Shown here one piece after another: positions 57,997 through 64,000 of a stretch of DNA of 64,000 nt. The position numbers and the translations under genes are program-made. Source of the stretch: Labia minor. Lineage: Eukaryota; Arthropoda; Insecta; Dermaptera; Spongiphoridae. The stretch is taken from the NCBI GenBank assembly GCA_963082975.1, contig OY720346.1, positions 74,330,767 to 74,394,766 on the forward strand, written 5' to 3'. Below the pieces are notes generated by a model that did no database searches, was not told the origin of the DNA, and saw only the letters and a program-made list of their open reading frames with translations. Positions within the stretch are counted from its first letter, which is position 1; every line of letters begins with the position of its first letter.

Positions 57997-59194
57997 CTAG
58001 CTGCTTCGAGCGCCTTCGGCGCTCTCCACACCTAGAGGGGGGCTCCGCCCCCTGTACCCCCCCGAGTGTCCCTATTCTGAGCTATAACCATCTAACTCCT
58101 ACCCTGTCCCATCTCTCTCACGTTCCTTCCTACATTGTCCGCACTGTTCACAATTGGTCTTCCAAACGGACGTTTTCCAATCGAACTCCCCACCAATATA
58201 TTTTTCCTCTCCCATTCTAGCCATGTGCCCTGCCGATCCCAGCCTTCTCGCTTTTATAACCCTAACTATATCTAGAGATGCATAGAGGTCATGCAATTCC
58301 TTGTTATGCAGTCTCCGCCATTCCCCGGTGTCCTCATCTTTCTTTGGCCCATAAATGCTGGGAAGAATCCTATTCTCAAATACTCTGAATCTACTCTCAT
58401 CTCTCAGGGTTATAGACCATGCCTCCCACCCATATAATACAATTAATAATTTAATAATTTTGATCCCCTTTGATAATAATTTCCAGATTGCAACCTCGAT
58501 TTAAATTCTTTGCAAACATTATTCTCTCTGATACTAATTATTTTGTCTTATCACTATTAATTTCAAACCCCATCAATTTTCCTGCCTCGATTAATTTTTT
58601 TATGCTACTTTAAATGTTATTAATTTATTTAAAAAAAAATCAGAGTAAACAAAATAAAAATAAAATATAAAATTAGCATAACACTAAACTACTATAAAAA
58701 TAATATTAAAAAATATATTATATATTAAAATCTTATGTGGAAATCCAATTATGAGATCAAATTTTCTTAATTAAAATAATTTACTCACATAATCTTAAAA
58801 ATTAATAGTATTAAATTATAGCCGTAATGTGAATGTTTTCAAAATTTAAAAGGCCAATAAGATCAATTGAGATATTGTAAATATCAATAGATATATAAAA
58901 AGATTTTTATCTGCACATTGCTCAGAATTTAAATTACCGCCAAATTATCGCCACCAGCGCCTCTATGATCTAGTATGGTAACTAAACTATTTTTAATTAA
59001 CTATTCTTTATAATTTTTTTAAAATTTTTCTAATTAAAAAATCGAAAATCGGGCTTCGCGGTCTGGTGGCCAGCCCCTTTGTGCTTCCGTGTAAAAAATT
59101 CCAGGTCCCTGCGTGCGATAGATTTGGCTGGAGAGCACGGTCAGACAGACAGACAAACAGACACACACATTACACTTGCTTTTATTATTATAGA
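57997..59194 (-). mobile_element. Helitron with exact boundaries
   Basis: On the minus strand it starts TCTATAATAATAAAAGC and ends with a hairpin (gagcgccgaaggcgctc), seven bases and CTAG. It is inserted precisely between A and T: flanks tatatta | taaataaa rejoin to the uninterrupted sequence in the family C copy at about 28170-28190, with no target duplication. Length is 1198 bp. The interior holds a LINE remnant and a GT/CA-type run; there is no Rep/helicase frame, so it is nonautonomous. Confidence 0.9.
58065..58600 (-). pseudogene. LINE remnant carried inside the Helitron
   Basis: Same retrotransposon family as 8045-8650. The minus strand encodes VRVIKARRLGSAGHMARM and downstream pieces in shifted frames, the usual C-terminal end of arthropod LINE reverse transcriptases. 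Captured by, or inserted in, the Helitron. Confidence 0.8.
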
Positions 59195-59362
59195 TAAATA
59201 AAATAAAATTAAAAATGTTTATATTTATTATTTATGTATCCATATCTGTTTTTTATTACATTAATAGATATATTAAAATTATTTGAAATTGTTTCTGTAG
59301 CTGGAAATTAATTTACTTCAAACCGTCGGTCGGTTCGGACCTGGCCACAGATCAACTTATTT
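59195..59362 (+). repeat. Family C repeat, right part of an interrupted copy
   Basis: Continues exactly where 57996 stops ('taaataaaataaaatt') and runs to the tail 'ccgtcggtcggttcggacc' and 'tggccacagatcaac'. Confidence 0.85.
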
Positions 59363-60353
59363 ATGAAATATATTTACATTAAATTAAAATTATATCACAT
59401 TCGGCAAACAATTTTAAATTTAAATTGAACCATTTACATTAATACGCCACCTCCTTGTTTTTTTTCAAAATATAATAATTTCATTAATGAACTTCTTACT
59501 GATATATTTATAATTTTTTTTTAAATTTTCATTAAGCTTATTGATTTAATAGAATTAATAGAATTAAACTTATTGATTCGATTTAAGATGTATTCTAAAA
59601 CACCACTAATTTTAAAAATTAATATTTGTTTATTTTATTTTATTTTAATATGTATTTTATTTGAAATAATTTGCAGTAGAGCGCTCACCTCTGCACTCCC
59701 CGCTCGCCCCTCTCCATGCCCCACCGCTGCCTGGAGGCCTAGTTGAACGCATTTAGTTCCCCTTCCCTGCTGGGTGTAGGACCCTGACCGGCCTCTCCAC
59801 TGAAATCATCCCTTAATCAGTCGCTAATCAAGAATTAATTGTAATTTTATTATTTATTTTTATTAATTAAAAGGAAGATTAGTGAACTTTAAAAAAAAAA
59901 ATATTTCAATAAAAATTAAATTTTATAAAGTGCATTTTTATAATTTTTTATTCATATACCCAAATAAATTTATAAATTTTTCATTCAAATCTTTGAAAAG
60001 AATTAATCTTAAATATTCTATCAGATCTCCTTAATTAAATTTTATTAAAAGTTAAATTAAAATTATTTAAAAATTAAAAAATCATATACAAAATTTTATT
60101 TTTCTTTAAATATATTTATTGAAATATTTTTTAAATTTCAATATATATATTAAGCCTATTAAAACTTATTTATTTAAAAAATATGAAGATGTGCTGATTA
60201 TTTTCAAAATTCATATAAATTATAAATCACAAAAATAATAATTTCTTATATTCATATAAAATATATAATTTTAAATATTCTCTATATTCTTTCTAATCTC
60301 ATTATCGCTCACACCGTTCCTTTCAAATCTCATATAGAATATTATTTTGTCAA
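59363..60353. other. AT-rich stretch with a GC-rich SINE-like island
   Basis: 59670-59830 is strikingly GC-rich. It opens with tRNA-like sequence (gcagtagagcgctcacctct, similar to a D-arm and box A), but no good box B follows. It may be a SINE head or short captured sequence. The rest is plain AT-rich DNA. Confidence 0.4.
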
Positions 60354-60617
60354 TCTTATCTTATTATGCTAGCTAAAATTGTATATATGTATTTATCTAT
60401 ATATATTGGTTCTCAAAAACCGCTCTAACGATTTTTTTCAAATTCACACTAGATATAGTATTTATAAAGAAAAATTAAGTTTTATTGATGATATCTCTTG
60501 AAACATACAGCTTCATTATTAATTTCTTAATTGAAAATTATATATGGAAAACGTCAAAATTTTTAATACTGCCTGCTAAGACAGTAAAAAAATGACAATT
60601 TTTTATCTAAATACATA

Positions 60618-60685
60618 TAGTCCAGCGGTTGGACTGATGTTTTAACGAGTGGATTTCGTCGGTTCGAAACTCGCCGGGTGAATCG
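60618..60685 (+). repeat. tRNA-like (SINE head) segment, second copy
   Basis: Box A-like TAGTCCAGCGG at 60618-60628 and box B-like GGTTCGAAACT at 60661-60671, almost identical to 9838-9905. Confidence 0.55.
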
Positions 60686-61080
60686 TTATTTAAAAATGAA
60701 AATAATGATTTTGTTATTTTTTTTTCTTTTTATCTATTGTTTACTTTTTAATAAATTACTATTCTATATTTATTTATTCATTGTTCTTTTATTAATAAAG
60801 TTTTAGATAGTTTTATAAGTTTTAATATTTTTTCAATAAAATATTATTCAATATATTTATTAATATTATTTTATTTATTATTATTGAGTACCCGAAGTTC
60901 CATTCATTTTAATCAGATTGATGCAATGATGCAACAGTTAATAATTGTAATATTGTAATAAATTTCTATCTTGAAAATTGTTACATATTATTCAGGATAT
61001 TTTAAAAACTATTTCTTTCTTTAATTAATATTCATTTTTTCTATAAGTCAGATATATTTCCAAATATTAAATAATTTTTG

Positions 61081-61559
61081 AAGTGAAAACTTCTTTAGCG
61101 GCGTTGAGCACTTTTGCGGGATGGGGAAAAAGTATAGAACTCGCGTGATCGTGACCAACACCATGAAACCATCTGCTTTCAAATTTCTTATAACAGAGCG
61201 CGAAATTTGAATTGTCATTAGAACTGTTTTATAAATTATCTCTAACATATAAATATATATTTATTATGTAAAGTTCATTTCATATATACATATATAATCA
61301 AAATTATACGAAATGAACTTCACATAATAAATATATATTTTATGTTAGAGATAAGAATTATAAAACAGTTCGTATTGCAATATTTTAAACAAAGTTGTGT
61401 ATTTATATATATATAAATATAAGTTACAAATTTGTTTAAAATATATGTTTAAAATAATATATAAGTTATATATATATACATGCATATGAAATTCATCTTT
61501 CTCGTGAAATAGCGCGAATTTCGTCTGTTTTAAAATTTCTTACGCAGAAGTTTTCACTT
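61081..61559. repeat. Nested inverted repeats
   Basis: Inner arms of about 62 bp (from gaactgttttataa at 61221 to ttataaaacagttc ending 61371) surround a loop of about 28 bp. Outer arms gaagtgaaaacttct (61081-61095) and agaagttttcacttc (about 61545-61559) enclose them. This resembles a MITE inserted in the Helitron-like element. Confidence 0.65.
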
Positions 61560-61946
61560 CTGTCGGCCAGTCCCACGACTGCCAATTTTGCTTTTTTAAT
61601 TCCGAAAAGCTGCAAAGCACGTTTTTTTGTCTTTAGTTTGTTTTATAACCACTTGGGGCGCTAAACAGTTTTTCAAAAAAACACTATAGAAAAAAAATAT
61701 ATGTACCTATATATTATATATTTATGTATTATTGAGGAGCACAAGTTAATTAATTTTAATCAGATTGATGCAAATGTGTAACATTTAATAATTGTAATAA
61801 ATAATTAAAGAATTGTGTATCAATATTTTTTAAAGGGTAGAGCGAGAGCTCGGTGTCCCAGGTATTAATATTACCAGCCAAATCCAATAATAATGAATCA
61901 TTTTTTTTAACTTAAGTACCGAGCCGAGGCTCGGGGTCCCGGTACT

Positions 61947-63614
61947 TTTATATTATTATAACACTTTGGAAAAATGAATAATATTTCTATTACCTACTCG
62001 TATATATCAATTAAACAGAATAAAATCTTCGTGAAATTAATAATATAATCATAATTTGTTTTCTGATGTTTTCTAAGATATTTTTATTATATGTCTATTA
62101 AATGCGTATTATAACTTATTATAATCATGGTTCTATATAGGATGTAAAATAATTTTAGTATTTTATTATTACAGAAATAAGATAATATTTTTAAAAATCT
62201 ATACACTTTTTTAATCCTATTAATATTATTTATTTATTTATATCTTATTTTTTTATTTCCTGTATATAATATAAATATCTAATCTTAATTATTTTTTTCT
62301 TTATCGAGGCGTGAGTGATGGACATCAATTCAAGTCTACGAGCTGTTCTTCGAGTTTAATCTTCAAGAAATATCAACCCTTTATTAACTCCGAGGTCAGT
62401 ATTTATTATTAATTTTATTTTTAATTCAATTTAAATTTATTGATTATAAACTAATAAGTTATTTTTCTTCTTCTATTTCATGTTTCAATCTTCGTTCCTG
62501 CTACTGAATGTTGATTTGAATTCTTGATTATCTTCTCCATCCTTCATGACGATGAAATGATTGAAATACAGCTCTCCAAATGTAAGTAATAATCGTTATT
62601 TATTTAGCATGGCGCACTTTAAAATAGAAAATGTAAATATAATATTTAAAGTAAAGTTTAATAGAATATAGAAAGTAGAATTAAATTACAATGATTTTTT
62701 GCTTTTGATAATATTCATTAGGAGATTATAGAGAAATATATTAAATTAGATGACAGAATTTAGTGAGATTAGGGAATTTCAGAGTACATCTTTCAAGAAG
62801 AAGCATTGATAAAGGAGGTAGAAGAGTCAAAGGTATTTTTAGAATTAGTAGGTTTCGATGCGTTATACTGGGAGGGTGGCTATTTTTTGATATATATATA
62901 TAGTTGTTAGGAATTTTCAGGTGGTTGCCTCCTACATCCATGCATGTTCTCATCATACGAATTGATAGATTAGATTAGAATTAATAAATAAATAAAATGT
63001 GGGTGGATAAAACAAATGCCATGCTATTATTTAAGGGATGGATTGCATGAATTGCATGTCAGGTCTGAATTGTGCCATTTTGTATTACTGAGAGTGTATT
63101 TGAGGTGGATTGGATGAACGGGAATTCGGGAAGGTAATTCAGCTCAGTTCCAAAATGGGATTAGCCTGAACAGGAACAAATTGTTGGTTACCTTTTGAGC
63201 GCAGGGCTTTTTCGATTAGCATGGGCCTTCCATGCCTATTGATGGAAGCTATGCACTCCCTTACTAGGTAGGTTTTATTTCAGGTTGCCCCGAATGTCGC
63301 GATTTCATTTCGAAATCCAAAAAATCAAAGGCACTCTCAGCTGATTCAATGAGGCTACAGACCAAACGCCTTATTTTTTTTAATCTTTTTTTTAAGGCAA
63401 ACTTTCTTTATTATTACTTTTTCTAAATTTCGGAAGGCGAGGCTTGGAAGGGCTAATTTATGGGGAAAGGAGGAGGCCCTATTAAATATTCAATTGTTTT
63501 TTTTAATTTAATTAATAATAAAAAAATAATTGAATATCGCGATTATTTTCTTTAACTTTTTCTTTTCATTTTGAAATATGTTTTTAAATTGTTTTTTTCT
63601 TTATTTTTCAACAT
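61947..63614. other. Unassigned region, possibly containing noncoding exons
   Basis: AT-rich to 62300. 62305-62400 and 62500-62585 are less AT-rich; the latter ends in a strong donor-like caaat|gtaagtaa. 62830-63470 is distinctly GC-richer with overlapping short open frames but no recognised protein. These could be 5' exons or regulatory DNA of a gene to the right. Confidence 0.25.
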
Positions 63615-63639
63615 TCAAGATAGCTGAGACCTGTACGAT

Positions 63640-63975
63640 GTCAGCTGAACGTGTGTGAAATATTTTGCACAACCATTTGAACATGGAAAGCTGTGTGCAA
63701 GGTGGGTGTCGCGTTTGCTAACGTTAGACCAAAAACTGCTTCGAAAAACCATTTCTACCGACAATTTGGAGGTGTAGGCGTAATCTAAACGATTCATAAC
63801 TGTTGATGAGACTTAAATTAAATTAAATCAAATTTATTATTTAATTAATTAGAACACCGTTATGAGAAATGTATCAGTGTTGATGGGGATTATGTTGAAA
63901 AATATAGCAAAAAAAAAAAAAATTTAAAAAAATCGTTTTTCTTGGTCAGGCCGGAAACTTTTCCCCCCACCCTCG
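63640..63975 (+). mobile_element. Mariner-derived MITE, left end missing
   Basis: Same deletion form as 36679-37071 in opposite orientation: transposase slice (MSAERV equivalent at about 63641), 'ggtcaggccggaaacttttc' and terminal 'ccaccctcg' followed by TA at 63976. The left inverted repeat is absent. Confidence 0.82.
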
Positions 63976-64000
63976 TATAACTAATTACAATCTTTATAAA

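Larger units (their letters stand above)
60354..61946 (+). mobile_element. Long Helitron-like element
   Basis: Head tcttatcttattatgctagc as at 9417; tail with 'cgagagctcggtgtccc' and 'ccgagccgaggctcggggtc' as at 11642-11890, ending cccggtac. Relative to the 9417 copy it lacks about 165 bp (the equivalent of 9624-9788), keeps the tRNA-like block (60618-60685), and carries a large inverted repeat (61081-61559) not present in the others. Confidence 0.55.

Noticed and set aside
61727-61946. Classical Helitron CTAG end for the 60354 element
   Set aside because: The bases after cccggta are ctttt, not CTRR, so only a tentative Helitron-like call is made.

Overview
The window is AT-rich eukaryotic DNA, most likely from an arthropod. 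The evidence is spliced genes with GT-AG introns, animal-only gene families (lingerer/UBAP2, misato/MSTO1, CIB2), arthropod-style LINE remnants, and many mariner, hAT and Helitron derivatives. I cannot name the species. Keeping a sialic-acid lyase (NPL) fits non-drosophilid arthropods such as chelicerates or crustaceans, but that is inference.

Layout. About 1-28.4 kb has no recognisable host gene. It is a mosaic of nested repeats: a roughly 0.6 kb hairpin-ended family (called A here, 13 of its 14 copies lie here), a roughly 0.65 kb family with two CRE-like palindromes (C), Helitron-like elements, tRNA-derived SINEs, a decayed mariner, and a 1.84 kb transposon with perfect 33-bp ends and a broken ORF. 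About 28.8-57.1 kb holds four genes. On the + strand are the lingerer/UBAP2-type RNA- and ubiquitin-binding protein (noncoding exon ending 28920, coding 29770-45074, 17 coding exons, about 1298 aa) and N-acetylneuraminate lyase (46612-49454, 8 exons, 310 aa). On the - strand are misato/MSTO1 (52307-49540, 9 exons, 531 aa) and CIB2 (57041-55994, 5 exons, 189 aa). NPL and MSTO1 converge with stop codons 85 bp apart. About 57.3-64 kb is repeat territory again, with a cleanly bounded Helitron inserted into a family C copy, a second long Helitron-like element, and a mariner-derived fragment at the right edge.

The four genes do not form a pathway: Lig acts in RNP granules, NPL in sialic-acid breakdown, Misato in cytoskeletal and mitochondrial organisation, and CIB2 in calcium sensing. 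All four models come from continuous reading frames across splice sites and recognition of conserved motifs; nothing was searched. No tRNA or rRNA gene, CRISPR array, prokaryotic operon or viral gene was seen. I found no convincing new biological system. The most notable signals are the Helitron with its empty site, an RFX X-box beside CIB2, overlapping NPL/MSTO1 3' ends, several dated nested insertions, and a coding-like orphan fragment near 17.8 kb.
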